DNA of 64,000 nt from Smittium mucronatum (GCA_001953115.1 LSSL01001163.1:95365-159364); one strand, 5' to 3'; counted from the first letter of the stretch, positions 1 through 14,800 are shown. Numbers and translations: made by a program. The notes: generated by a model from the sequence alone, not told the origin.

Positions 1-2
1 AA

Positions 3-1900
3 CTGACGGGCAGACAGTGGTATCGTATCATAGTGGAGAATGGATTCAAAATCCCACTAAAGAGCCAAGAGCCTCAGATGAATATTCTGGTGCGTTCCTA
101 GGTGCTTGCACGCCCTGGAATCACGGGGTTCCCTACGAGCCCTTCTCTAACGTCTCATCTGTATCGATAAAAGCGGAAGATGTGCCAAGAATCCTACGAA
201 GTTCTAACAGATTAATTTTCGCCACTCCTGGCCAAGCGAGAAATCGAGGAAATTCAACATATAAATCCAGGGCTTTACATTTAGATCTTCACGATACCGA
301 AGAAGAATTTAGGTCTACACCCCATTCTCAATATCTGAAAGTTAAACTTCAAATTGGAGGAGCAAAACTCCAAGGCGGAGATGCTGAACTCAATATGCCT
401 TATAATCCGGAGGAAGTAACACCTCACTTCCTTAGATCTGAGAGATGCTTTCATGCATAACCTAATGTAAAAGAAGCGTAGAGAGTATCTGAGATTTCAT
501 CGGAACGCCCACTACTTTTAGTCCCACGTCTTTCCATTCGGTATACACCTAATTCCGTTAATCTTCATTAAGATTGTCTGACCAGCTTTAGAATGGTCCA
601 GATCGAAAGTAATGAGGATATAGAAATATATGTACGATCTAATTATTATAGGGGAGAGAAAGGAAGCGTATTCAAACTCTATACGTGAATTATGCTACAA
701 GCTCTACAAGCTTGGACCCACGATCTAAGATGAAAATTAATTTAAGTTCCCGTATCAATAAAACAGACATCTAGGAATGGTGATAAATACTAGGCAAATG
801 ACACTGAAGGTCCCCTCGAGAAAAAGAAATATATTCGACGATAAGCAGGAAATTTTCTGAACGCTCTGAAAACGAAATTGAGATGTATGGTGAGCTTTAT
901 TTGAAAAGCCATGTCTATTTCAGTGGCACTTCCCCTACGAATAATAATGCTTAGTCAAATTCTGGATCACAAGAACCGCTCTCTTTCTAAAATTAATTCA
1001 TAGACGTCAAGGGTAATTATGAAGAATCCAGCAATCTAAATCCTATTTTTTATGAAGGAAAGTTTGAACTCACGAAAAGGTCTCTCATTGTTGCTGAAAA
1101 CTCCGGAAATGGAGATATTTACAGAATTAAGCGAGAAAAAATTGGAAGTTTTAATAGGCCACCAGACTTAATCTGGATCGTAAATAAGATCGAAGGTGAA
1201 GTTGAATATCAGCGCCTACGAAATATTGGCCGTACTTCATGCCCTGAAACTGAAGAGTATTGTAGGAAAATAAGTGCTAATCTAATCATATAAAACAAAA
1301 AACAATATCATATGTAAAGAGGCTCGGGGGAAAAAACTCTCTGGAAATACTGGAAATCTCGGAAAAAACTTTGTCACACTTCATCAAAACCTATATTAGC
1401 CCTAATGTACATGTGTCACATCGGTCTTAAACCCAGCAGATACACAGAGTAGGCTGACTGCTCAAACCAAATGGTCTCTATTTCAAGAGAAATTTTATAT
1501 ATTATATGCAATAAATGACCCACAAGACGTGTATCCGTTTGCCTTATATAAGAAAAAAAAGATAGAAAAATATTTCAGATTTTTTACAGACAGAAAAGCG
1601 CTAGTCCAGAAATATCTGACCTTCAAATAGACTAATTTTGAAAATCCTTATTCTTTCCCACCTTGAAACAAAATCACTGAGACAGGAAAGAAGGAGATCA
1701 GGGAAGGATTCACAATTATGTTAGTTACACTGATGTGGAAATCATACAAATGAATTCAGGAACTAATGAAGCTCTTACTATCCCAACACTTCTTGCTGAA
1801 AGCTTTAACGAAAATTCCTGAGCCAAAAAGTGGGAAATAATTGCACTCGACAAAAAAACACTGGAGCTTGATAGCATAGACGGTCAGCAGCGTTTCCTCG
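3..1900 (+). pseudogene. Reverse transcriptase-RNase H remnant of the DIRS-type element
   Basis: From 3 to about 870 the frame starting at base 3 shows reverse transcriptase landmarks: IFTIPKK near 310, the motif A segment LTSLDLRDAFMH at 426-461, VFPFG near 528-542, the catalytic YxDD box decayed to YMYD at 627-638, and HLGMVINTRQMTL at 768-806. The frame then shifts by one. The RNase H and connection region follows, with KAMSISVALP near 905-934 and the conserved AYEILAVLHALKL segment around 1214-1252. The YVKRLGG segment is near 1311-1331 and NPADTQSRLTAQTKWSL is near 1429-1479, after two more frame changes. Interrupting stops include 519, 579, 621 and others. The long open frame at 17-460 lies in a different register and is a by-product, not the gene. 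Enzyme function is lost. Confidence 0.8.
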
Positions 1901-2865
1901 AAATAAAAAATCTTATTAATTACGCCGTTGAATGTACTCTTTCAAACAAAAAACTTAAAGGCGTTGGTCTGGATTAGTTTTTTCCAGCACCGTTTTTTAG
2001 ATTGGAGGATCTCAAAAGAAATAAATTCAAAATTTTACGCACCAAATATTATCAATTATCTGGAGGAGGTATAAATTGTGGAAAATTTAAAAGTTCAATC
2101 CATAAAAAACTACAAATCAGCTCTTTTAAGGCTGTTATAAAATCCAGATGAACTAGTTGGAAATCCAGTGTTTTTTGAATTTTTGAAAACATTGGATGAA
2201 AATCAATTATGTCGTTTTTTAGGTCTTTTATCGATATAAATCAAGTTCTAGATCAATTTAAGAAATGGGAACCAACTACAAAAACTCACAGTAAAACTAA
2301 TGAATGTTAAACTATGCTGGCTCCTATAATTGACCAGATTTTCTAGAGCCAGCGAAATAAATATTATAGATGATATAAGGGTTCCCATAATCCAAGGGGT
2401 GCTAAATTTAGTCATTATAACACCAAAAGAAAAGTGAGAAATTCAAGATGTTGAAAAAACTTGCCAGATAACGTTGCATATAGATCAAATATTGTTCCCA
2501 GTATTGGCATAAAGATTTTACAAGGAGAAGAAGTATTATAATCTATGTACCACATACACACTAATAATATCAAATGTATTTTCGATAAAATTTTAAGGTT
2601 TGTAAATGAAAGATCAGAACCACTTTCCGTAGACTATATCTTCAGAAACATTAGTTCGATATTTGGACTAATAATCCGCGATATAGATAAGCTCATACCA
2701 AAGGTTAAAGCTATCAGTACTAAATTGGCCGCCAGGTCTGGGTTATCCTCGAAAAAAATAGTCTGGCACGGATTCTGGTCGGGCTATTTCATCTTCGATA
2801 CCTACTATCGACTCACAAAAAACTCTTTGAATAAATCGAATGAATATATATTAAATTGGGAGTAA
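1860..2865 (+). pseudogene. Tyrosine recombinase remnant of the DIRS-type element
   Basis: This is the integrating enzyme of the element. Around 2050-2300 the frame resembles the N-terminal core-binding part (a NYLEEV helix, then NYKSALLRLL). Near 2320-2510 it resembles the start of the catalytic domain, with a PKEK segment at 2423-2434 and a CPV-like FPVLA segment near 2500. The C-terminal part is the best preserved: an open stretch of 106 codons at 2545-2865 ends with KLAARSGLSS, the HGFW box and FDTYYRLTKN at 2794-2823. The Tyr pair at 2803-2808 occupies the position of the catalytic tyrosine. Earlier parts carry stops and at least one frameshift before 2545, so no full enzyme can be made. 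The first base is approximate because the junction with the RNase H part is eroded. Confidence 0.72.
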
Positions 2866-5800
2866 CTTAATATGTACCCTCTCTGAAGTATGATGTTAAA
2901 ATTAATTCAGATCTTTAGGGAAAAAATTGGTTCATATTATACGATGAGAAGAGGCATATTAAGTTCCGCCCACCCGTTCCCATTATTTTTGCCAAAAGGT
3001 GATACGGATAAAGCTAAGGTGTACTTTACATTATATAGATAAAATTTTATCAGTTCATTCATTTCACTTTATTCTATTGGTTGTAATATTCGGTTTATTT
3101 TTATAAAATAAGATGGTAACACTTATTATTTCTCCTTTCCTCTCATCATATAATATGAATTAATTTTCGCACTAAAGAACATGATTAATATTAAAATATC
3201 CTAATTTAACTGAAAGTATACTGATTTTTTTAAAAGAATACTAAATTATAAAAAATTATACTATTTGATTTTACACTGGGCAAAATTTTTCCAGGAAATT
3301 CAATCGAATCCCTTCTAATTCTGGAGCAAATTAAAAGTAAAAGTAAAAATAAAATGTTGTTTCAATGAATATTATGAGCTTTTTATATAAAAAACAGTGA
3401 AAATGTAAAGAAAAAACCATATTTGTGCTAAAAAATGATATATTAAAACTAATAACCAAGTTAATGTTCCGAAAAATGTTACAATACATGTATTAATAAG
3501 TTTTGAGCACGCAAAATCACCTCTCACTCACCAGATTTTTTTTATTTTACAATAAATTATAATTTTTTTAAAATTAAAATAACTTTTATATGCCATCTTT
3601 TTTTTTTTCAGTAAAATTCCGTATTTTTTAAATTTTTTTTACAAATTTTTTTGTTAAAAAATTAAATAGTTAGTTCATACTGAATTTTACTTGTGATTTT
3701 CAATTTTGGAATACCACAACGTATTCATATACTATTTATGTTCCTCTAAAAAGATAAAATCCATTTATATTTTTAAGAAATTTCACAAAAATAAGTCCTC
3801 CAGCTTAGATATACCTCAAAGCATTTATTTCGAAATGACTTGAAATCAAATTTCATCTTAATTTTCTATTCAGATGTTTTAACAATATTAATCATAAAAT
3901 ACGTTAGCTAAAAACCTAAAAAAACTTCATTTATATACCGTATCACGAGTAGATTACATTAAATTTAGTATTCATTGTGGCCATTATCACATCTAATGTC
4001 TCACAAAGTTCTTAAATTATAACATATACTGTTCAAGGTTATAATAAAAACAAAAATACACTTTAAGAGTTTTTCTTGTGATTCAAAAGTGTAATAATAA
4101 AATAAAAAGATAACCAATAATTATTGTGAATTTTATTTAACTTTCCTGTGAGCTTAAGCCCTGAGTAATATCAAATAGTGTAATTTTTTATAGTTTGGTA
4201 TGGTTTTTTGATTTTTAGTGTATTATTTAATGTATTTATCTTACAATAAACTTCCGTGATACACAAATACACACCTATTATGCTTTTAAGCAAATATTTA
4301 TGATTGAAATTAAATTAAAGTATTCTCAAAAAATTAGTATGATACTATTATATTATCTGGGTTATTAATCAGATAAATTATGACCATTTCTTTGATTTAA
4401 ATATAGTTTAACAACATTTTCTCGAGTTTTTTTTCCGAAAATTTTTAGTCTTATCATTTTGAAAATTAGATATTTTTATAATAGTACTCTTGATTTTTTC
4501 GATTTTTTTTATCTAATCCGAAAAGAATTTTTCAAACAAAGAAATTATTCTAATAGAATGGTTTTATCTCAAAGCGATTTTTTTTACTAAAAAAAGACAA
4601 ATATGTAAAAGACTTGGAAATAAGGTTTTGATATATAATTTAATTTTTTTAATTTTCTTTTTTTTAAAGAAATTTAAAATATCAAAAAAAAAGAAAAATT
4701 ATCACACAATTTCAGAAAAAATAAAAATTCTGGATTCTTTAAAAGTCGAAAATAACGTATCAAAAATAACAAAACTTGATGAGATTAATCAAATAATTTG
4801 AGGTATTTAATCTAAAATTTCGAGCTATTAAGAAAAATTGTTGTGTTTTCTGCAAGTTTTGTAAAAAATGGCCTTAAAATTAGACAGAAATAATTTGAAG
4901 CATAAAATATATTTTAAAATATTGTGTAAATATTCAGTTAAATAAATACACAGTAATTAAAGTTTAAATTAAGAAAAATACCCTATCATTATCCGAAGGC
5001 CCTATAAAGTCTATCCGAAAATGAAAATATTTCATTTTCAGACAGTAATTTCTGGTTTGGGTATTAAAAGAAAAAAGAGGGCCTAAATAAAATTTACTAT
5101 ATATCCAGAGAGAGCAGATCACGAATCTGGAATAGATAAATATTATAATAATCAATAATAATATTTTTCCATGCCAGTCATTTTTTTAAAATATATTTAT
5201 CAAGTTTTTTTTTTGAAAAATTTAAATACATATATTACCAATATTGATAGAATTGAATTTATTTTGAAATAATCCCAATGCGTATATATATAAGGGAAAA
5301 AAACGACTCAGAAATAAAATTTTCCGAATATAAAGTCACATTCTTACTTGATTGGAGTATCGTGGGTGATAAGCTCATTCTCATGGTTATTTACTCTTCC
5401 GAAGATCTATGACCATTAAAATGGTATATTAAAGACCATCTTATAGCAGATAGAGCTAATAAAAAAAGAAGCTGTGTGTCCGGAACTATTTTTAATCATT
5501 ATTTTAAATCTAATCTGAAGAGTCGATAAACATGTTATCCCAAGCAAAAAAAAGTTTATTTTAACATTTTACTCATAATAGACTATGTTTCGACATAATC
5601 TGAGGGTTTGAAGTTACTATTAGAATTAATTGAAGTTTTATCAATTCCCAAAAATGCTAAATCTTTGATACAGCAAATGGCTAAGGGTGTAATTATTATG
5701 TTAAGTGCATATTTTATTAAAAATAAGTTTCAGATACTTAAACGTGTAGATAGCAGTGATTAGTAAACTGTGCTTGAGCTATGGAGTTTTTTCAAAGTAA

Positions 5801-8800
5801 ATTATCCCAATAAAAATATCAGTATATTTTATTTAAATCTTTCATTCTGTATAAGGGGAAATTGTAGTGATATTTTGCCTTGGATATAAGATGATGTGTG
5901 TATACAAATATAAATTATGTTACCAGAACTAAAAATAGTTATCTTTGAGATCAGTTCAGGGTTGTGATTCTCAAAAGCCTTTATGAGGAGAATTTATGAT
6001 GCTTTTTTTATGAAAAGTGATGAGGAGGAATCCAAAATAGGAAATTTAAATATATTTATCAGAAAAATTAAAGATTGATTTCATAAAAACATAAATTTTT
6101 TATCGGAAATAGCTACTATATTTACGCATCGAAGAAGTTACGTATTATAGAAAGGGATATTAAAATTATTAAAAAATATATAGATACAAGATATAGCGGA
6201 AGTCGTGATATAAAATTTATCGTTATCCTTTCTCCAATATTATGACAATATATTTCAAGAATAGAAAGACAAATAAAAAAATTCAAATTTAAAATCGTTT
6301 GATATCGAAAAATGATATTATTTATTTATTTATAGCTTTGTTTTTCTTAAAATTTTCTGATAAAATTTATCTTTAATACAAGTAATCTAAATATTTTTTT
6401 GAAGAAGAACTGAAGAGGTTTTATATTTGTTTCATAATATTTAATTAGATTTTGTTAATTTATTTAAAACAAAGAAAATATATTTAAATGGTTCTTGATG
6501 GATTAAATTGATGCGATAATAATAATTATTATAAATCGATAAATTTAAAGTAAAAAAAAAAAGAATAATGATTTTTTCTTATCCTATGAAAAATCCCAAA
6601 TATGATATATAGCAGCTTCTTTAAATATTTCTTTCTGATTACATCTTAAATTAAAAATCCAGTTTATTTTGAACTATATTTAGCATATTAATGTATATTG
6701 GAATTGTGATTTTGTATATATTTGATTATTTTTCAATAATTTAAAAACATATTATATCTTTCATATAAGAGGAATAATATAAAATAAAATAAGTAGAGTT
6801 TTTGGATTTTTGGATATTAAGATAATAGATAAGTTTATGAGGAAAAAAGTAAGTTTAATACCCCCCCCCCCCAAAAAAATTGATAAGCTATTTTTCTAAA
6901 AAATTATTGTAAGGTATTTTATGATTTTTATTAAAAAATATCCGAATATTTTTTTATGAAATCGAATTTGAACAAAAGTTGAAAAATTTGTACGAAATTC
7001 AAAAAAAAACTCCATCTTTTGCGATTTAAACACTTTGGAGAATTCATTTGGATCATTTTTTTACAAAATTAACTTTAATACAAATAAAATTTTCTCAATT
7101 TACTTGAAACTCTTTTTTTGGGATTTTTTTCTACAAAATAATCCCAAATTGCAATTAATACCTGTAATTTTTACATCTGACTCAAAATCCACAATTATTA
7201 CACAATATGGTTTGCTTTTTTTGAAAAAATTTAAGATTTGGATTAGGTTTAAAAAAACAAAAATACATTAAACAAAAAAAACAAGTCTCAATTGCGTTTT
7301 CTATTATTATTATTTTGATATTTTTATGCGACTTTCGTTAGTGATTGCCCGCATTATAAATTTTTTAAATATTTTATTTTACATTTATTATGGTTTAAAT
7401 CGATAAATATAAAAAACATAGAATCTCAAATCAGTATTTTCGTATATTTTTCGAGATTTGGGACTCCATAAAAGTAGAATTTGCAAATTTAATTTCAAAC
7501 GCAATTATAAATATATATCATAATTAGGAAGTAGGAAAGTTATTTTGATATTTGAAAAATAATTTTTAATGATTACTACTTTAAGTTGATTTATAAAATT
7601 AAAATATGATTTATGTGAATATAACTGAATTTTTTTTTAAAAAATATCATTTCAAGATAGAAAAAAAAGGTGAAGATTTTGATTTTTTTTTCTTTTCCCA
7701 AAAGTATCCTCGTTCAAAAAAACGCTTTCTAATTCGATATTCTAAATATCAATGCATTTCGGAAGTTATATAATAGATAATCTTTCTTTTAACTCAATAA
7801 TTTAAAACACTGAATTATGTAAAGTCTAATAAAAAATATATATATAAAAAAGGCAAAATATTTAAAAAGCTTGAAACAACTGAATAATCACTATATAAAT
7901 GATATAAATTTACTTAAATTTAATTTTTTAAATATTTTTAAACCAGAAAAGGTGGTTTATAAGAGGGATAAAAATTAATTTAACAAAATAAGTACTCTAA
8001 AAAAATGAATTATATATTCCATTAGTTTTCCTAAATTTAAAAACAACTTGTAAAAACTCAATTTTAAATTAACTGTGATTATAAAAAAGGTATATATGAA
8101 TTTTTGTTTTTTGATTTTAATGTATTCGGTATACAAAAGCCATATAATCGGTTTAATATAATTTTTTCGGATTTAGTGTTAAAAATTATTCTCAATAAAA
8201 TATACCATCCTTTCATTATGAAAAAAATCAAAATGACAGTTTATAATGATGTAAAAAATGAACAAATAATAAGATGTGAAAATTTTTTAATTGATTAAAG
8301 TGAGAAAAATTAGTAAAATTTCAGATATATTACCTAAAGCAACCCCAAAAAAAATTACGAAAAAAACGTTGCAGAAAAATAAGAATATCAAATAATAAAA
8401 AGGTTAATTTATAGAAAAATAGAGAAGAACTAAAAACTTCCATGAAAACAATTAAAAATCTCAATACACTAAAAGTTCCAAAAAAATGATAAATATATTA
8501 TATATATCCATTTCCTTGAATCCAGATAGCTTTATAAGAAAATTTAATCAGGTATTTTCTGTCTATATGTTCACCCCTCCCCCCCCATATAAAAGCAGAA
8601 AAAAATATACATAGGCTTTTAAAACCACCTCTGAGAAAATATTCAATATTTATCATGGAATTTGTAGAAATTTTATATAGAAAGAAATCATTTTGAAATC
8701 AGTGCACTCGTAAATAAAAAATATCAGATTTCGAAATTGTGATTTTGTATATCTATAATATATCTGAAATAATATGGAATTTTTAAATATATTAAAGATA

Positions 8801-11800
8801 AATTTATTGTAAAAATTATCAGTCACTCTTTAAATATGCACCCAATCGCTTAAGTGATATTTTTAAAACTAAATTTCGAACTTTTTTCTTTGAAAATATG
8901 TAAATATTAATACTGAATCCCTAATTTTGGATCAGAGAAATTTTCAAACTCAATATTAAGTGGAGTAATAAAAAAATTTGGGGGGGGGGGTATTTTAATC
9001 ATTTCGCTTATTATAACAGTAAAAGAATTTTATTTGCGGGAATTTCGATACTTTTTCATTTATAATATATAATATTTTAAACTTTTTAAACACCTTTTTC
9101 AGATTTCAATGATTTTTTGTGGATTTTAGGTTAAAGATGTGCTAAAAAGACCTAATAAACCCATTGAAAACCTTAAAAAGAATACGTATGAAATATCAAG
9201 ATTAAATCGGATTAATGCCAAAAGTGTGTCATAAATGTTATTAAAAATAAAATTTAGTGAATAAAATAAATTAAATGTTGAAATATATTTCTAAAAAAGT
9301 TTCAAAAAATAATTTTCTTTTAGCATGGAATCAATAGAAATACTCGATTTTTATAATTGAATTTAAAGCCGAAAAAAGTAAACAAAAGCTGCACTTTTTA
9401 ACGAGAAAACCAAGAAAAAATCTAAATATAATATAAAATGGAAAGAAAATCACAAAAATATAAAATCAAAAAATGGTATTAATCCAAAAATTCCAAGAAA
9501 ATTTGGAATATAAACAACGAAAATTAATATATATATTAAAGCGAAGGCAAATATTATTCCATTGTTATTAATACAATATTTTTTTGTTTTTTGTTTTTTA
9601 GATCAAAGATAATTTTTATTGGAAATTTTGTTCAGACGATTTTTTCTGATTAATTGATGTACCTTTATATTTAATTTATAACATAAATGGGTATGCTATA
9701 AAGTTAAAGTAATTTTAAATGATTTGGCAGTTTTAATCCGGTTTTTTTTATTTTTGTATTAAGAAAATGTATTAGAATGTAATGATAAAAATGACCCCAA
9801 TATCGACTAAATCAAAAAATTAATGTATATATAGTCCATTAATATATTGCGAAAGATAAAAAATTTATTTTTTTTTGGTGATAAATCTCACTTAAATCAA
9901 CATTATTATCACTAAAATTATTATACTTATTATTTTAAAAAGTAGATAAAATCAATAATTAGCCACATAATTTCATATTCTTCATTTTTAACTTTTTTTT
10001 GAATTTTTTAAAAAAGCTAAGGCCCATATTTCGAAACATAAGATTTTAATTTTTTTAATTTAGATGTTTTTGAAAGCATTTATTGGGATTTTTTATTCAC
10101 ACATTGAGCTCAAACAATAAAATTTAGCGAAATATCCACACTTTTTTTTACATTTAAATATTATTATGAAATTTTTAAAAGCTGATTTAGTTTCAAAATT
10201 ATGTTAATTGACTATTTCGGAAACATTGTATGAATTTCAAGCATTAAAAAATCAAAGAAATAATACTGACAATAAAATGCCTCTTTTTTCAATTTTAACT
10301 TCCAATATTTTAATTTCTTGGAATATACAAATACTTTCAAGTAGATGAAAATATATATGTATCATTAAAGTTATTTTGTTGATCCGATTATTTCTATTTT
10401 TACTATATTTAATTTCAGTGAAAGTTAAATTATTTTTTATTAATTATATTACCGAAATCCATTTTATTAAAAAAAAAATATGCTCTTTTTACTTAATATG
10501 TATATATATGAGATTTAAAATATTTAAACTGAGTCGAAAATTATAAAATAGAGATTTTTTGAGTGAAAGTCGAACGATTACAACCCAAAACTAAATAAAT
10601 AAATGATGTATAATCTGGGTTATATTTCTATACTTACACAGTATATTATATTTTTAGAAGAGTGAAATATAAATAATTTCTAGGTTTCTTAATTTTTTTT
10701 TTGAAAACTGAAGTTGATTTTGTAAAAATAAATAGCGAATTTTCTTTTATTTCGAGAAAATTATATTATAAAAAACTAGATTATTCTTCCGAAGAGTTGA
10801 ATGAACTATTAACAATCTTTATTTTTATTTGGAAGAAAAATTATTATTTTAATTTATCAAATTTACCTTCATATTTTTTAATATTATTGGGAATCTTTAA
10901 TAAATCAATTAAATTAAATTAAATGAATTTTATCAAACAAATTATGTCATTAATGGTAAAAGCACTAATAATCTTTCAATTAAAAACTTGTGAATTTAAA
11001 AAAATTACATTTATTTTTCGACAAAAGGAGATAAATTTCAATGGCCATAAATACAAATTTTTGTAGATTAGTTCACTACTTACTGGTCTCAAAATAACCC
11101 TGTTTCAAGCAATACCTTAAAAAAAAATATCTGCTTGCGATAGGTAAAGTTTAAGAAGAAATATGATTTTTTTGGAATTCCAGTGAATTCACATTAGTAA
11201 TTTTTTAAAAAAAATGAATCCATAAGCTAGGGAAAAAATAGCATTATTTTGAATTTTTACTTAAAGATCTTGGTTTTTGTATGTTTTGCCATATTTTTTT
11301 TACATATGTTTTGTACAAGGATTATCATGCGAATTTATTTCGCTTTAAAACTATTAAAATCGTTTAAGGTTTATTTTATGCAATTTAAGCTAAATTTTGT
11401 TATTTTATTTTAAATAATAATAAGGATTATTAATTTTTTAGAGAAAAAAAATTAATATATTTGAAATTACTTTTTATCTATTTGAATTTTTAAATGATAT
11501 TATTTTATAATATTAGCTTTTCCTAAGCATAACATATATTTTTTAGTTTGTTTGAATACCATGTATGTATTCACATTAAAAAAATCACAGCCTTACTTGA
11601 GTATCTGGAATAAAATCTTAAAATATTCATTTTATTTTTCGTATATTAACTCTTTTTTTGATAAAAAAAAGGCTAAAAATTAAAAATCTATTGCGGTTTA
11701 CGGATTTAGATAACTTGAGTGTATTTTAATGTGTTTTTTAGGTTTAAATACCAATTTTTTATGTTTACTAATGTCAAAAATATGTATATGATTATATTGG

Positions 11801-14800
11801 TTTTTTTTTTTAATTAGATAATTTAAAAAAACAAAAAATTTCCTTGAAAAACATAACTATTCCTATTTTTGAAAAAAAAAACATCCAATGGGCTTTAATT
11901 AAAAAATTTACCCATAATTTTCAATAAGAATAGTACTTTACTTCTTGAAATAACAATATAATACAAAAATAATACTCTGAACCATCAATATATTTAAAGA
12001 TTGAAACCATAAAGTATTTATTTGTAAGATACATTTTATGTGTTCAATTTAGGCTTAATTAAGGCTCCGCTTGATTCTAAAAATCTTATATTTTTTTATT
12101 TTTCAGCTATTTTAGTTCGTGTATGTGGGTATTTTTCCCCCATAATAACCAATAAAAATAAAGTTTATGTGGATATTTATTAAAATTTAAGTGATACAAA
12201 TAAAACTTCAAATATATATTGTGATGTGGTTTTATTATTTTTTTAAAAAAATAAAGTGGGATATGTTATTTGAATAAACTCAAAATCAGATAATTTTATT
12301 ATACAGATTAAAAAACTACTTATAAAGTACAATTATTTTATACAATATAAGATTTTTATAAAAAAAAATACAAAATATGTTACCAAGAAACACATATAGA
12401 TATTTATTTTATTAGTTTTAGCTTAATTTAAACACCCAATATTTTCCGCATTTTAAGAAAAAATTGAATTCTGTTAGGAGTAATAATAAAATGTAATATT
12501 TTTGATAATTTTTAAAATAAGATGTCTTAATAAAATTTATTATGGGAGAAATTAGTAATTATCGTAGTTTAATTATTTCATCGGTCTTAAAATAATTAAA
12601 TATACAAAAATCTGCTTTATTAGCTTAAAATAAGAATTTAGATAGATAAAATACCGGGGTTTTTTATAAAAATCAAAAAGAAAATACAGTAATAAAAAAA
12701 CCCCCCTTTTCTTGGAATTTTTTATTAAATAAATAACTAGCCAAAAAAATTATCATGAGTTTATTTTTCTCATTAAAAAATTACGATAAGCTATTAGGAT
12801 ATTTTTTATTCTATCATTTTTATTTTTATTTTGCTTTAACTTGGCTCTTTGGAATTTTTTTGTAAAATAGAAATCTGGCTTCAAAATCTATATTTTAAAA
12901 TTTTAAAATGGGTATTTAGTCGCTGATTAATATTAAAAATTATTTCTAAGTCTAAATGATTAAAATTTGATACCCGATTATACCATGAATAAGTTTTTTA
13001 ACCTTTGATGGATGCATATTCAACAGAGATAAAATTTAGAAAAAAATAATAGCATCTTTAATATAATAAGCGTGGAAAAAGATATCTCCTGGAGAGAATA
13101 ATTCAGCACTAATTGATTTTTTTATGCTCCAATTTCATTCTAAGGATTTAAAAAACCATTATAATTTACCCGAATTTTTTCTCACGTACAAAAAAAAAAT
13201 TGCTCAAAAAAATCCATAAAAAAATATAATTTCAGACATTATGTAAGTTTTTTTAAAACCAATTAAAAGATGAAAAAAGATATTAATAAAAAAATATTTA
13301 TGAAAATAAGATATTCAAGATTTTTATTGATGTGTTGTTTTATTTTTTATTTTTTATTTTTTCTAATTTATTAAAAAATAAACCATAAACATAAAACACA
13401 TTTAATATAATTTAGGGGTTTTTTTCTAGTATAATTTTGTAGCATCACCCATTTCAATAATTATCAACATTTTTTATAATCTTTTAATAGTAATATAACT
13501 TTACCTCATGAGCTATTTTCATGTAATTTTATTTAAATGAGCTTCGTTTAAATTTCAAGGTCCACCAAAACAAAACCATTGATACCAAACCCGCACTTTT
13601 AGCTTATATTATTACTTAAATTTTTAATAATTGTTTATCGTTTTATTTTTAGAATTTGCACGAATATTCCAACTTTTTTTAGATAAAAAAAAAGCTTATA
13701 CTTATCGCTTAAAGTATTAAGAAGATACATTCCCAAAAGAGCGCAAAAATAAATACTTTTTTGCATAAAATAATATTATTTTTAAGAAATCTACAAAAAA
13801 TTTTGATCTTATTTTTTACTATTAATTCTTGAAAATTTTTCGAAGAAATTAGTCCATTAGTCCATTATCATATTAAAAGTAAATTAGAAAATATTTATAA
13901 ATAATGTTAAAAAAGGCCTAAGAATCTTAAAAACATTTATTTTCAGGGAAAAAAATCTTTATTACTTTTATCACGTTTATTTCGTTAATAATGGTTCCCT
14001 GGAGAATTTTCCCTTTTATCTAAACTAAGATAAGCTCACGCCATATTTAATGGATAATATCACAAAAATATTTTTTGAACCCAATCATCTTTAAAGTCAT
14101 CGAGTTACCCAATTTTTTAAGATAAAGTATCTTAAAAACGAGAAGATTATTATAATTTATGAAGATATTTGGTAATTTTTTTCAATAAAATTATTTTAAT
14201 AGTCTAAAAATTAAAATAAGTAAAGTAAATTCATCTTAAAGAAACTCGAAAATATTATTTCTCTTCTTAGACTAGAATTTTTTTCGGCTATTTTATACAT
14301 TTTTGGCAAGTTGCTAACGAGGATATATTTATTCATTACAAATGTTTTTCAGAACATAGTTCAGTTTTTACCATAAAGATTTTAATAAATTCATAAAAAA
14401 AATAACATAAAGTTAAATATCTTTTGGGAGAATTTAATTTTAATTGTTTTCTGTTTATTTTTATTGATATTATATAAATTCTACCTGTGATTCAATTAAT
14501 TTACTTGATAAAAAATCCTCTGAATTTATTTAAAATACATCTTAATTAATAAAAACGTACTGAGTGCTTGATACACACACACACATATATATTATATATT
14601 TAGAACGATTAAAAACTAAGGGTAAAATCCGACTTCGTAATTTAGATTATTTTTTGCATATTTTCTTATGAGTGGTTTATAAATTTTAAAAGTGGTTAAA
14701 TGGGCAATATTCAAATAAAATTAGATTTTGCAAAAATAAAAATTTGATAAAATAAAAAACTTCAGGTACTTTTTTTGATAAAATCGCAAAAATAGTCATA

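Larger units (their letters stand above)
1..2865 (+). mobile_element. Decayed DIRS-type (tyrosine recombinase) retrotransposon, 5' part outside the window
   Basis: Conceptual translation of the + strand, switching frame several times, gives in order a reverse transcriptase, an RNase H and a tyrosine recombinase. That order is characteristic of DIRS-order retrotransposons, which integrate with a tyrosine recombinase instead of a DDE integrase. The reverse transcriptase is already under way at base 3, so gag and the left terminal repeat lie outside the window. The element is dead: there are many in-frame stops and at least four frame changes (near 860-900, 1290, 1420 and 2520). Several stops fall where the family has Gln or Arg (TAG at 519, TGA at 579), as expected from C-to-T change. 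I could not define the right terminal repeat; coding similarity ends at the TAA at 2863-2865. Base composition falls sharply to A+T just after it. Recognition is by motif memory, not by a search. Confidence 0.82.

Noticed and set aside
17..460. 147-codon open frame at the left edge
   Set aside because: It starts at GTG and lies in a different register from the reverse transcriptase motifs that occupy the same bases. It is a by-product.
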